This document shows, piece after piece, positions 6,575 through 11,929 of a stretch of 12,185 bases of DNA. The DNA lies in assembly GCA_023386795.1 (NCBI GenBank), contig JAEWJB010000180.1, forward strand, positions 1 to 12,185, written 5' to 3'. A program made the translations under genes and the position numbers. Origin of the DNA: Pseudomonadota bacterium (lineage in GTDB: Bacteria > Pseudomonadota > Gammaproteobacteria > Xanthomonadales > Xanthomonadaceae). The first letter of the stretch is position 1; each line of letters starts with the position of its first letter. The notes under the pieces are model-generated. The model was not told where the DNA came from, did no database searches, and saw only the letters and a list, made by a program, of their open reading frames with translations.

Positions 6575-6622
6575 CCGGCCGTTCAGCGGCCGGCCCGGGC
6601 GGAGAGGGAACCTTCCGCCCGG
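6575..6622 (+). other. Two tandem GC-rich hairpins downstream of rpsN
   Basis: Hairpin one pairs CCGGCCG (6575-6581) with CGGCCGG (6587-6593) around loop TTCAG. Hairpin two pairs CCGGGCGGA (6595-6603) with TCCGCCCGG (6614-6622), and a small inner helix AGG/CCT can close its loop. Both are perfect stems. They lead directly into the terminator at 6625. They may act as RNA stabilisers at the 3' end of the upstream transcript or as part of an attenuator; the function is inferred. Confidence 0.7.
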
Positions 6623-6624
6623 CG

Positions 6625-6653
6625 AAAGAGTCCGACGCAAGTCGGGCTCTTTT
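6625..6653 (+). terminator. Intrinsic terminator or attenuator between rpsN and rpsH
   Basis: A 12-bp stem, AAAGAGTCCGAC (6625-6636) paired with GTCGGGCTCTTT (6641-6652), closes a GCAA tetraloop of the GNRA class. The only imperfection is one G-U pair. The T run 6650-6653 overlaps the end of the stem. This has the form of a Rho-independent terminator, although its T tract is short, so partial read-through is likely. Its position inside an essential ribosomal operon suggests attenuation, or a true operon end with a new promoter after it. Confidence 0.7.
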
Positions 6654-6657
6654 GTCG

Positions 6658-6663
6658 TATACT
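6658..6663 (+). promoter_or_regulatory. Possible -10 box upstream of rpsH
   Basis: TATACT matches the sigma-70 -10 consensus TATAAT at five of six positions and lies 5 nt after the T run of the terminator. No good -35 is found 16-18 nt upstream, where the terminator stem sits, and there is no TGn extension, so support is modest. If used, transcription would begin near 6670 and give a leader of about 100 nt before rpsH. Confidence 0.35.
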
Positions 6664-6768
6664 CCCGCTTCTGTCTCCCAGGCGGGGGCGGGTTCAGGGT
6701 CCTGGCCCATCCCAGGAAAACACGAGATTTTCGCGAAAGCGGATATCGGTGCACTCAAAGGTACTCAC
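6664..6768 (+). other. Leader region before rpsH
   Basis: No gene is seen in this 105-nt stretch. It contains a weak hairpin, CCTGG (6701-6705) with CCAGG (6712-6716), and a perfect 10-bp palindrome TTTCGCGAAA (6729-6738). The last part carries the rpsH ribosome binding site AAAGGT. An in-frame upstream extension of rpsH is open to 6652 but has no supporting conservation that I recognise. Confidence 0.5.
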
Positions 6769-7167
6769 ATGAGCATGACTGATCCCATCGCCGACCTGCT
6801 GGTCCGCATCAAGAATGCGGCTGCGGTTGGCAAGCCGACGGTGAAGGCGCCGTCTTCCAAGATCAAGGTGGCGATCGCCCAGGTCCTGAAGGACGAGGGC
6901 TACATCGCCGACCTGCGCGTCCTCCCGGCCGAGAACAACAAGTCCGAGCTGGAAATCGTCCTGAAGTATTTCGAAGGCCGCCCGGTCATCGAGACCCTGA
7001 AGCGTGTTTCGCGCTCGGGTCTGCGTCAGTACCGCGGCAAGGACGAACTGCCGAAGGTCCTCGGTGGCCTCGGTGTCGCCATCATTTCCACGTCGAAGGG
7101 CATCATGACCGATGCGCAGGCCCGTCAGGCCGGCGTCGGTGGCGAAGTCCTGTGCTTCGTGGCCTAA
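6769..7167 (+). CDS. rpsH: 30S ribosomal protein S8
   Basis: S8 is a primary 16S rRNA binder in the platform and, in E. coli, the repressor of the spc operon. The product is 132 residues (E. coli 130), starting MSMTDPIADLLVRIKNA. The ATG at 6769 has AAAGGT at 6757-6762, 6 nt upstream; the ATG at 6775 is two codons further in. The conserved rRNA-binding C-terminal part is present: GLRQYRGKDELP, then GGLGVAIISTSKGIMTD and the terminal GGEVLCFVA. It is the first gene after the 208-nt structured gap and may head its own transcription unit. rplF follows after 15 nt. Confidence 0.97.
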   Translation: MSMTDPIADLLVRIKNAAAVGKPTVKAPSSKIKVAIAQVLKDEGYIADLRVLPAENNKSELEIVLKYFEGRPVIETLKRVSRSGLRQYRGKDELPKVLGGLGVAIISTSKGIMTDAQARQAGVGGEVLCFVA

Positions 7168-7182
7168 GGGAAGGAGCAGAAC

Positions 7183-7710
7183 ATGTCCCGCGTAGCCAAG
7201 AAGCCCGTCACCCTCCCGAAGGGTGTTGAACTGAACGTCCAGCCGGAGCTGGTCAGCGTCAAGGGCCCGAAGGGCACCTTGAGCCTGCCGAAGCCGACCG
7301 GTGTCGAAATCGCCGTTGACGGCGGCGTGGCCACCCTGTCGGCCAACGACCCGTCGCAGATCGCCATCACCGGCACCGTGCGCGCCATCCTGGCCAACAT
7401 GGTCAAGGGCGTGTCCGAAGGCTTCGAGCGCAAGCTCGAGCTGGTCGGCGTCGGCTACCGTGCCGCCATGCAGGGCAAGGATCTGAGCCTGTCGCTCGGT
7501 TTCTCGCACCCGCTGGTGTTCGTGGCGCCGGAAGGCATCACGCTGTCGACTCCGTCGCAGACCGAAATCTTGGTCGTCGGTGCCGACAAGCAGCGTGTCG
7601 GCGAAGTCGCCGCCAAGATCCGCGGCTTCCGTCCGCCGGAGCCCTACAAGGGCAAGGGTGTGAAGTACGCCGGTGAAGTCATCATTCGCAAGGAAGCCAA
7701 GAAGGCGTAA
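7183..7710 (+). CDS. rplF: 50S ribosomal protein L6
   Basis: L6 binds 23S rRNA near the factor-binding region and the sarcin-ricin loop. The product is 175 residues (E. coli 177). The two related domains are visible: the first with VSVKGPKGTLSL (24-35), the second with ELVGVGYRAAMQG and LGFSHPLVF. The signature PEPYKGKGVKYAGE and the basic tail IIRKEAKKA close the protein. AAGGAG at 7171-7176 lies 6 nt before the ATG. A 49-nt gap follows before rplR, containing only a small hairpin-forming GGGTTGAACCC and the rplR ribosome binding site. Confidence 0.98.
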   Translation: MSRVAKKPVTLPKGVELNVQPELVSVKGPKGTLSLPKPTGVEIAVDGGVATLSANDPSQIAITGTVRAILANMVKGVSEGFERKLELVGVGYRAAMQGKDLSLSLGFSHPLVFVAPEGITLSTPSQTEILVVGADKQRVGEVAAKIRGFRPPEPYKGKGVKYAGEVIIRKEAKKA

Positions 7711-7759
7711 TGCGGGTTGAACCCCGTACAAGCCGATCCGCTTCCCAAGGAACCAGAAA

Positions 7760-8113
7760 ATGAACAAGAACATCGCTCGTCTGCGCCGCGCCAAGTCGAC
7801 CCGTGCGCACATCCGCGAGCTGGGCGTCGCCCGCCTGTCGGTGCTGCGCACCGGCCAGCACCTGTACGCCCAGGTCTTCACCGCCGACGGCTCCAAGGTC
7901 ATCGCTGCCGCCAACACGCTGCAGGCTGACGTCAAGGAAGGCCTGAAGAACGGCAAGAACAGCGACGCCGCCGCCAAGGTGGGCAAGCTGATCGCCGAGC
8001 GCGCCAAGGCTGCGGGCATCGAGAAGGTCGCTTTCGACCGTTCGGGCTACCGCTACCACGGCCGTATCAAGGCACTGGCCGAAGCGGCCCGCGAGGGCGG
8101 CCTGCAGTTCTAA
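7760..8113 (+). CDS. rplR: 50S ribosomal protein L18
   Basis: L18 binds 5S rRNA together with L5 in the central protuberance. The product is 117 residues, the same as in E. coli. The basic N-terminus MNKNIARLRRAKSTRAHIREL, the RLSVLRTGQHLYAQV strand, the GKLIAERAKAAGIEKVAFDRSG segment and the YHGRIKALAEAAREGGLQF ending are diagnostic. AAGGAA at 7747-7752 lies 7 nt before the ATG. It is followed by a 159-nt gap holding two strong hairpins, unlike the few nucleotides usual between rplR and rpsE in E. coli. Confidence 0.98.
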   Translation: MNKNIARLRRAKSTRAHIRELGVARLSVLRTGQHLYAQVFTADGSKVIAAANTLQADVKEGLKNGKNSDAAAKVGKLIAERAKAAGIEKVAFDRSGYRYHGRIKALAEAAREGGLQF

Positions 8114-8120
8114 GCAGTAC

Positions 8121-8171
8121 GCGGGCGCGCCTCAGGGCGTGCCCGCAACCCGCCGGCGTGGGGAACGCCGG
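8121..8171 (+). other. Two tandem hairpins in the rplR-rpsE gap
   Basis: Hairpin one pairs GCGGGCGCGCC (8121-8131) with GGCGTGCCCGC (8136-8146), 11 pairs with one G-U, loop TCAG. Hairpin two pairs CCGGCGT (8153-8159) with ACGCCGG (8165-8171), loop GGGGA. Neither is followed by a T run, so they are not classical intrinsic terminators. They could stabilise or mark mRNA ends, or pause polymerase. The function is inferred. Confidence 0.65.
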
Positions 8172-8272
8172 GCCGTGCCGCTCTTGTGCAGCGTCCACGG
8201 AAGCATGGTGGTTATCCAACAACGATAAGCGGCCTCGAGCCGTACATATTCGTCCAATCCAAGGAAATCAAA
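8172..8272 (+). other. Leader region before rpsE
   Basis: No believable gene is seen in this 101-nt stretch. A seven-codon frame (ATG 8205 to TAA 8228) lacks a properly spaced ribosome binding site. The last 35 nt are unusually A+T-rich for this window and contain the rpsE Shine-Dalgarno AAGGAA (8261-8266). I see no convincing promoter. Confidence 0.5.
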
Positions 8273-8815
8273 ATGGCAGAAGAGCGTCAGCCGCGGGGTC
8301 GCGATCGCGACCGTAACCGCGAAGAGAAGATCGACGACGGCATGATCGAGAAGCTGGTCGCGGTCAACCGCGTCAGCAAGACCGTCAAGGGTGGTCGCCA
8401 GTTCACCTTCACCGCCCTGACCGTGGTCGGCGACGGCGAAGGCAAGGTCGGCTTCGGTTATGGCAAGGCGCGCGAAGTGCCGGTCGCCATCCAGAAGTCG
8501 ATGGAATACGCCCGCAAGAACATGGCCAACATCGACCTGAACAACGGCACCCTGTGGCACCCGCTGAAGTCGGGCCACGGCGCTGCTCGCGTGTTCATGC
8601 AGCCGGCCTCTGAAGGTACGGGCGTCATCGCCGGCGGTGCCATGCGCGCCGTGCTGGAAGCGGTGGGCGTGAAGAACGTGCTGGCCAAGGCCACCGGTTC
8701 GCGTAACCCGATCAACCTGGTGCGCGCCACCGTGCGTGGCCTGACCGAGATGCAGTCGCCTGCCCGTATCGCTGCCAAGCGCGGCAAGAAGGTGGAGGAT
8801 CTCAACAATGGCTAA
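8273..8815 (+). CDS. rpsE: 30S ribosomal protein S5 with RD-rich N-terminus
   Basis: S5 lies at the mRNA entry channel with S3 and S4 and affects decoding accuracy; its N-terminal loop is the site of spectinomycin resistance changes. The product is 180 residues (E. coli 167). The ATG at 8273 is chosen because AAGGAA at 8261-8266 lies 6 nt away; an upstream in-frame GTG at 8186 would add 29 residues without a ribosome binding site or recognisable conservation. The extra N-terminal residues are highly charged (RGRDRDRNREEK, 8-19). The loop VNRVSKTVKGGR (31-42) matches the sensitive E. coli form, so no resistance change is seen. GFGYGKAREVP, FMQPASEGTGVIAGGAMR and the C-terminal domain are normal. 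The end overlaps rpmD by 8 nt. Confidence 0.97.
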   Translation: MAEERQPRGRDRDRNREEKIDDGMIEKLVAVNRVSKTVKGGRQFTFTALTVVGDGEGKVGFGYGKAREVPVAIQKSMEYARKNMANIDLNNGTLWHPLKSGHGAARVFMQPASEGTGVIAGGAMRAVLEAVGVKNVLAKATGSRNPINLVRATVRGLTEMQSPARIAAKRGKKVEDLNNG

Positions 8816-8999
8816 TGACACCCAGAAGACCGTCAAGGTGCGCCTGGTGCGCGGCCTGCGTGGTACCCAGTCGCGTCACCGCCTGTCGGTTCGCGCCCTG
8901 GGCCTGAACAAGCTCAACGATGTGCGTGAACTCAAGGACAGCCCGCAGGTTCGCGGCCTGATCAACAAGGTTCATTACCTCGTCCAGGTTGAGGAGTAA
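8808..8999 (+). CDS. rpmD: 50S ribosomal protein L30
   Basis: L30 is a small large-subunit protein of the short bacterial type. The product is 63 residues (E. coli 59), with KTVKVRLVRGLRGTQSRHR, the VRALGLNKLNDVREL segment and the ending GLINKVHYLVQVEE. The start lies inside the last codons of rpsE, an 8-nt overlap, and the strong GGAGGA (8794-8799) is also within rpsE, 8 nt upstream, so translation of the two is probably coupled. rplO follows after 6 nt. Confidence 0.97.
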   Translation: MANDTQKTVKVRLVRGLRGTQSRHRLSVRALGLNKLNDVRELKDSPQVRGLINKVHYLVQVEE

Positions 9000-9008
9000 T
9001 CGACCATG
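8997..9008 (+). repeat. 12-nt junction repeat, copy 2 (rpmD/rplO)
   Basis: TAATCGACCATG from the rpmD stop to the rplO start, the same as 2715-2726. Confidence 0.75.
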
Positions 9009-9449
9009 ACCATGCGTCTCAATGATCTGAGCCCGGCACCGGGCGCCCGCACCGAGCGCACCCGCGTCGGCCGCGGTATCGGTTCGGGCCTGGGCAAGAC
9101 TGCCGGCCGCGGCCACAAGGGTTCGTTTGCCCGCAAGGGTGGCGGCAAGATCAAGGCTGGCTTCGAAGGCGGCCAGACCCCGATGCAGCGCCGTCTGCCG
9201 AAGATCGGCTTCCGCTCGAAGATCGCCAAGGACACCGCCGAAGTGCTGTCCTACCAGCTGGACAAGCTGGAAGCCGGTGAGATCGACTTTGCCGCGCTGC
9301 GTGCGGCCAAGCTGGTCCCGTCGACCGCCAAGAAGGCCAAGATCGTCATGAAGGGCGAGCTGACCAAGAAGTTCGTGTTGAAGGGCGTGGCGGCCACCGC
9401 GGGCGCCAAGGCCGCGATCGAAGCTGCCGGCGGCAGCGTACAGGAGTAA
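9006..9449 (+). CDS. rplO: 50S ribosomal protein L15
   Basis: L15 binds many helices of 23S rRNA late in assembly. The product is 147 residues (E. coli 144). The Gly/Arg/Lys-rich N-terminal extension is clear: RVGRGIGSGLGKTAGRGHKG followed by KGGGKIKAGFEGGQTPMQRRLPK, then the globular C-terminal part ending AAIEAAGGSVQE. The ATG at 9006 is preferred to the in-frame ATG at 9012 because GAGGAG at 8991-8996 lies 9 nt from the first. The stop is followed after 7 nt by secY, whose ribosome binding site overlaps the end of rplO. Confidence 0.97.
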   Translation: MTMRLNDLSPAPGARTERTRVGRGIGSGLGKTAGRGHKGSFARKGGGKIKAGFEGGQTPMQRRLPKIGFRSKIAKDTAEVLSYQLDKLEAGEIDFAALRAAKLVPSTAKKAKIVMKGELTKKFVLKGVAATAGAKAAIEAAGGSVQE

Positions 9450-9456
9450 CTCGCAG

Positions 9457-10812
9457 ATGGCGCAGGCTGGCATCGGAAACCTCGGCGGCGGGCTCGGCAA
9501 GTTCACGGAACTTCGCCAGCGTCTGCTGTTCGTACTCGGCGCATTGATCGTGTACCGCATCGGCTGCTACGTGCCGGTGCCGGGGGTCAATCCCGATGCC
9601 ATGCTTTCGTTGATGCAGGCGCAGGGTGGCGGCATCGTGGACATGTTCAACATGTTCTCGGGCGGCGCCCTGCACCGTTTCAGCATCTTCGCGCTCAACG
9701 TGATGCCGTACATCTCGGCATCGATCGTGATCCAGCTGGCGACCCACATCTTCCCCGCGCTCAAGGCGATGCAGAAGGAAGGTGAGTCGGGCCGTCGCAA
9801 GATCACCCAGTATTCGCGCATCGGCGCCGTGCTGCTGGCGGTGGTGCAGGGCGGCAGCATCGCGCTGGCGTTGCAGAACCAGACCGCGCCGGGTGGCGCG
9901 CCGGTCGTCTACGCGCCGGGCATGGGCTTCGTGCTCACCGCGGTGATCGCATTGACCGCCGGCACCATCTTCCTGATGTGGGTGGGCGAGCAGGTGACCG
10001 AGCGCGGCATCGGCAACGGTGTCTCGCTGATCATCTTCGCGGGTATTGTCGCCGGCCTGCCGGCGGCGGCCATCCAGACCGTCGAGGCGTTCCGCAACGA
10101 CACCCTGAGCTTCATCTCGCTGCTGCTCATCGTCATCACGATCCTGGCGTTCACCTGGTTCGTGGTGTTCGTCGAGCGCGGCCAGCGGCGAATCACGGTC
10201 AACTACGCACGCCGCCAGGGCGGTCGCAACGCGTACATGAACCAGACTTCGTTCCTGCCGCTCAAGCTCAACATGGCGGGCGTGATTCCGCCGATCTTCG
10301 CCTCCTCGATTCTGGCCTTCCCGGCCACGCTGTCGATGTGGTCGGGCCAGGCCACTTCGGCCACTTGGCTCCAGAAGATCGCCAACGCGCTGGGCCCGGG
10401 TGAGCCGGTGCACATGCTGGTGTTCGCCGGGCTGATCATCGGCTTCGCGTTTTTCTACACCGCGCTGGTGTTCAACTCGCAGGAAACGGCCGACAACCTG
10501 AAGAAGTCGGGCGCGCTGATTCCGGGCATCCGCCCGGGCAAGGCGACCGCGGACTACATCGATGGCGTGCTGACCCGCCTGACCGGCGCCGGCGCCGTGT
10601 ACCTGGTGATCGTCTGCCTGCTGCCGGAAATCATGCGCGCGCAGTTCGGCACCTCGTTCCACTTCGGCGGCACCTCGCTGCTGATCGCGGTGGTGGTGGT
10701 GATGGACTTCATTGCCCAGATCCAGGCCCACCTGATGTCGCATCAGTATGAGAGCCTGTTGAAGAAGGCCAACCTGAAGGGTGGCTCGCGCGGCGGTTTC
10801 GCCCGCGGTTAA
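9457..10812 (+). CDS. secY: Preprotein translocase subunit SecY
   Basis: SecY is the inner-membrane channel that, with SecE, SecG and the motor SecA, exports unfolded proteins and inserts membrane proteins. The product is 451 residues (E. coli 443) with about ten hydrophobic segments, the first at about 23-43. The plug region is seen at 57-70 (GGGIVDMFNMFSGG), followed by the lateral-gate helix with NVMPYISASIVIQL. The cytoplasmic loop KEGESGRRKI, the C4-C5 loop with GQRRI (242-246), and the C5 loop with GIRPG including Arg359, which corresponds to the SecA/ribosome-contacting Arg357 of E. coli, are all present. The C-terminus SLLKKANLKG is typical. AGGAG at 9442-9446 lies 10 nt before the ATG. 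In E. coli rpmJ follows; here a 341-nt noncoding gap does. Confidence 0.99.
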   Translation: MAQAGIGNLGGGLGKFTELRQRLLFVLGALIVYRIGCYVPVPGVNPDAMLSLMQAQGGGIVDMFNMFSGGALHRFSIFALNVMPYISASIVIQLATHIFPALKAMQKEGESGRRKITQYSRIGAVLLAVVQGGSIALALQNQTAPGGAPVVYAPGMGFVLTAVIALTAGTIFLMWVGEQVTERGIGNGVSLIIFAGIVAGLPAAAIQTVEAFRNDTLSFISLLLIVITILAFTWFVVFVERGQRRITVNYARRQGGRNAYMNQTSFLPLKLNMAGVIPPIFASSILAFPATLSMWSGQATSATWLQKIANALGPGEPVHMLVFAGLIIGFAFFYTALVFNSQETADNLKKSGALIPGIRPGKATADYIDGVLTRLTGAGAVYLVIVCLLPEIMRAQFGTSFHFGGTSLLIAVVVVMDFIAQIQAHLMSHQYESLLKKANLKGGSRGGFARG

Positions 10813-10813
10813 C

Positions 10814-10822
10814 TGCTATACT
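10814..10822 (+). promoter_or_regulatory. Extended -10 promoter candidate just after secY
   Basis: TGC followed by TATACT forms an extended -10 element (TGn plus five of six consensus bases) directly after the secY stop. There is no good -35 at 16-18 nt upstream, within the secY end; extended -10 promoters can work without one. If used, transcription would start near 10829 and make a structured leader of about 325 nt before rpsM. Confidence 0.4.
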
Positions 10823-10846
10823 TTGTTCTTCCTTGCGTGAAGGCGC

Positions 10847-11011
10847 GGCCGGTTCCCGGCCCGGACCTTCCGATCTGAAGGGCGGTCCCCGCGGCGTCTC
10901 GCGCGGGGGTGTGACGAGGTGGTCCCGTGCGGGAGTAGCACGGGCGGTTCAGGGGCTGCATCACCTGGGCCAGCGTCGTCCGGCGCCGGAGCATGGGCAC
11001 ACTCCCCATGC
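10847..11011 (+). other. Hairpin-rich intergenic region between secY and rpsM
   Basis: No gene, and in particular no rpmJ, is seen in either the long gap (10813-11153) or this part of it. Four perfect stems follow one another: GGCCGG/CCGGCC (10847-10852 with 10856-10861), CCCCGCG/CGCGGGG (10887-10893 with 10902-10908), CCCGTGC/GCACGGG (10924-10930 with 10938-10944) and GCATGGG/CCCATGC (10991-10997 with 11005-11011). A smaller stem CCTTC/GAAGG lies between the first two. None has a T run after it. This may be a structured leader or a processed noncoding RNA; which is unknown. Confidence 0.6.
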
Positions 11012-11044
11012 CGGGTTCGTGGATCGCGGTTTGGTTCCACGGGC

Positions 11045-11074
11045 TTCCAAAGTAACCCGAGACCTTGCTAGAAT
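11045..11074 (+). promoter_or_regulatory. Promoter candidate for rpsM (alpha operon)
   Basis: TAGAAT (11069-11074) matches the -10 consensus at five of six positions and is preceded by TGC, forming an extended -10. A weak -35-like TTCCAA (11045-11050, three of six) lies 18 nt upstream. A start near 11081 would give a leader of about 73 nt. The position, just before rpsM and after the structured gap, fits an alpha operon promoter. It is the best promoter candidate in the window. Confidence 0.55.
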
Positions 11075-11091
11075 TATCAGTTCACTCTGAT

Positions 11092-11132
11092 CCATCCTGC
11101 CGGATGGCGCCGTGGGGCGCCGTCGGGCCATC
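11092..11132 (+). promoter_or_regulatory. Possible bistable leader RNA before rpsM
   Basis: CCATCC (11092-11097) pairs perfectly with GGATGG (11102-11107) around TGCC. The same strand GATGGC (11103-11108) can instead pair with GCCATC (11127-11132), enclosing a GCC/GGC hairpin with loop GTGG. The two helices cannot form together. The second ends 8 nt before the GGAG of the rpsM ribosome binding site. In E. coli the alpha operon leader folds into a structure bound by S4; a similar role here is inference. Confidence 0.45.
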
Positions 11133-11153
11133 ACTCAGTTGGAGAATCGCGTC

Positions 11154-11510
11154 ATGGCGCGTATTGCAGGCGTCAACCTGCCAGCCCAGAAGCACGTCTG
11201 GGTCGGGTTGCAAAGCATCTACGGCATCGGCCGTACCCGTTCGAAGAAGGTCTGCGATGCCGCAGGCGTGACCTCGACCACCAAGATCCGCGACCTGTCG
11301 GAGCCGGAAATCGAGCGCCTGCGCGCCGAAGTCGGCAAGTACATCGTGGAAGGCGATCTGCGCCGTGAAGTCGGCATCGCGATCAAGCGCCTGATGGACC
11401 TGGGCTGCTACCGCGGCCTGCGTCACCGCCGCGGCCTGCCGCTGCGTGGCCAGCGCACCCGTACCAACGCCCGCACCCGCAAGGGTCCGCGCAAGGCGAT
11501 CAGGAAGTAA
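11154..11510 (+). CDS. rpsM: 30S ribosomal protein S13
   Basis: S13 is in the small-subunit head, forms bridges to L5 in the large subunit, and its tail reaches the P-site tRNA. The product is 118 residues, as in E. coli, starting MARIAGVNLPAQKHVWVGLQSIYGIGRTRS, with the YRGLRHRRGLPLRGQRTRTNARTRKGPRK tail intact. The ATG at 11154 has TTGGAGA (11139-11145) about 9 nt upstream; an in-frame GTG at 11112 would add 14 residues that overlap the hairpins and is rejected. It opens the alpha operon, followed after 12 nt by rpsK. Confidence 0.98.
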   Translation: MARIAGVNLPAQKHVWVGLQSIYGIGRTRSKKVCDAAGVTSTTKIRDLSEPEIERLRAEVGKYIVEGDLRREVGIAIKRLMDLGCYRGLRHRRGLPLRGQRTRTNARTRKGPRKAIRK

Positions 11511-11522
11511 GGGACCTAGAAC

Positions 11523-11915
11523 ATGGCTAAGCCCTCCGCTGTCAAGACCAAGAAGAAGATCAAGCGCGTCGTCACCGACGGCGTCGCCCACGTCCACGCT
11601 TCTTTCAACAACACCATCGTCACCATCACCGACCGCCAGGGCAACGCCCTGTCGTGGGCGACCTCCGGTGGCGCCGGTTTCCGTGGCTCGCGCAAGTCGA
11701 CTCCGTTCGCTGCCCAGGTCGCCGCCGAAAAGGCCGGCCGTGCCGCGCTGGATTACGGCGTGAAGTCGCTGGAAGTCCGCATCAAGGGCCCGGGTCCGGG
11801 CCGCGAGTCTGCCGTTCGTTCGTTGAACAACGTCGGCTACAAGATCACCAACATCATCGACGTGACGCCTATCCCGCACAACGGGTGCCGTCCGCCGAAG
11901 AAGCGCCGCGTCTGA
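11523..11915 (+). CDS. rpsK: 30S ribosomal protein S11
   Basis: S11 lies in the platform of the small subunit near the E site and the path of mRNA. The product is 130 residues (E. coli 129), with basic start MAKPSAVKTKKKIKR, then the VAHVHASFNNTIVTITDRQGN strand, the GGAGFRGSRKSTPFAAQ helix and KGPGPGRESAVRSL. The C-terminal ITNIIDVTPIPHNGCRPPKK is complete and keeps the Asn-Gly pair whose asparagine can become isoaspartate in E. coli S11. AAGGGA at 11509-11514, overlapping the rpsM stop, lies 8 nt before the ATG. rpsD follows after 14 nt. Confidence 0.98.
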   Translation: MAKPSAVKTKKKIKRVVTDGVAHVHASFNNTIVTITDRQGNALSWATSGGAGFRGSRKSTPFAAQVAAEKAGRAALDYGVKSLEVRIKGPGPGRESAVRSLNNVGYKITNIIDVTPIPHNGCRPPKKRRV

Positions 11916-11929
11916 GGAGCTGAAGAGAA

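Noticed and set aside
5073..6758. Long reverse-strand open frame of 561 codons opposite rplN-rpsN
   Set aside because: It lies opposite five clear ribosomal protein genes, and its translation is low-complexity and resembles nothing known. High G+C with strong third-base bias produces such shadow frames; the 441- and 465-codon reverse frames at 6694-8019 and 9346-10743 are the same kind.
8205..8228. Seven-codon leader peptide upstream of rpsE
   Set aside because: The only SD-like bases touch the ATG, and there is no run of regulatory codons or attenuator with a T tract after it.
8243..8250. TACATATT as a promoter -10 for rpsE
   Set aside because: Poor match to consensus, no TGn extension, and no -35-like sequence at proper distance.
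8186..8272. N-terminal extension of S5 from GTG at 8186
   Set aside because: No ribosome binding site, no likeness to known S5 proteins, and the ATG at 8273 has a well-spaced AAGGAA.
10833..11090. Open frame in the secY-rpsM gap as a possible new gene or rpmJ
   Set aside because: Its translation is Gly/Arg/Pro-rich without any recognisable motif, it has no clear ribosome binding site, and it runs through several perfect inverted repeats, which is typical of structured noncoding sequence.
11112..11153. GTG-started longer S13
   Set aside because: The added residues come from the hairpin region, and TTGGAGA is well placed for the ATG at 11154, which gives the standard 118-residue protein.
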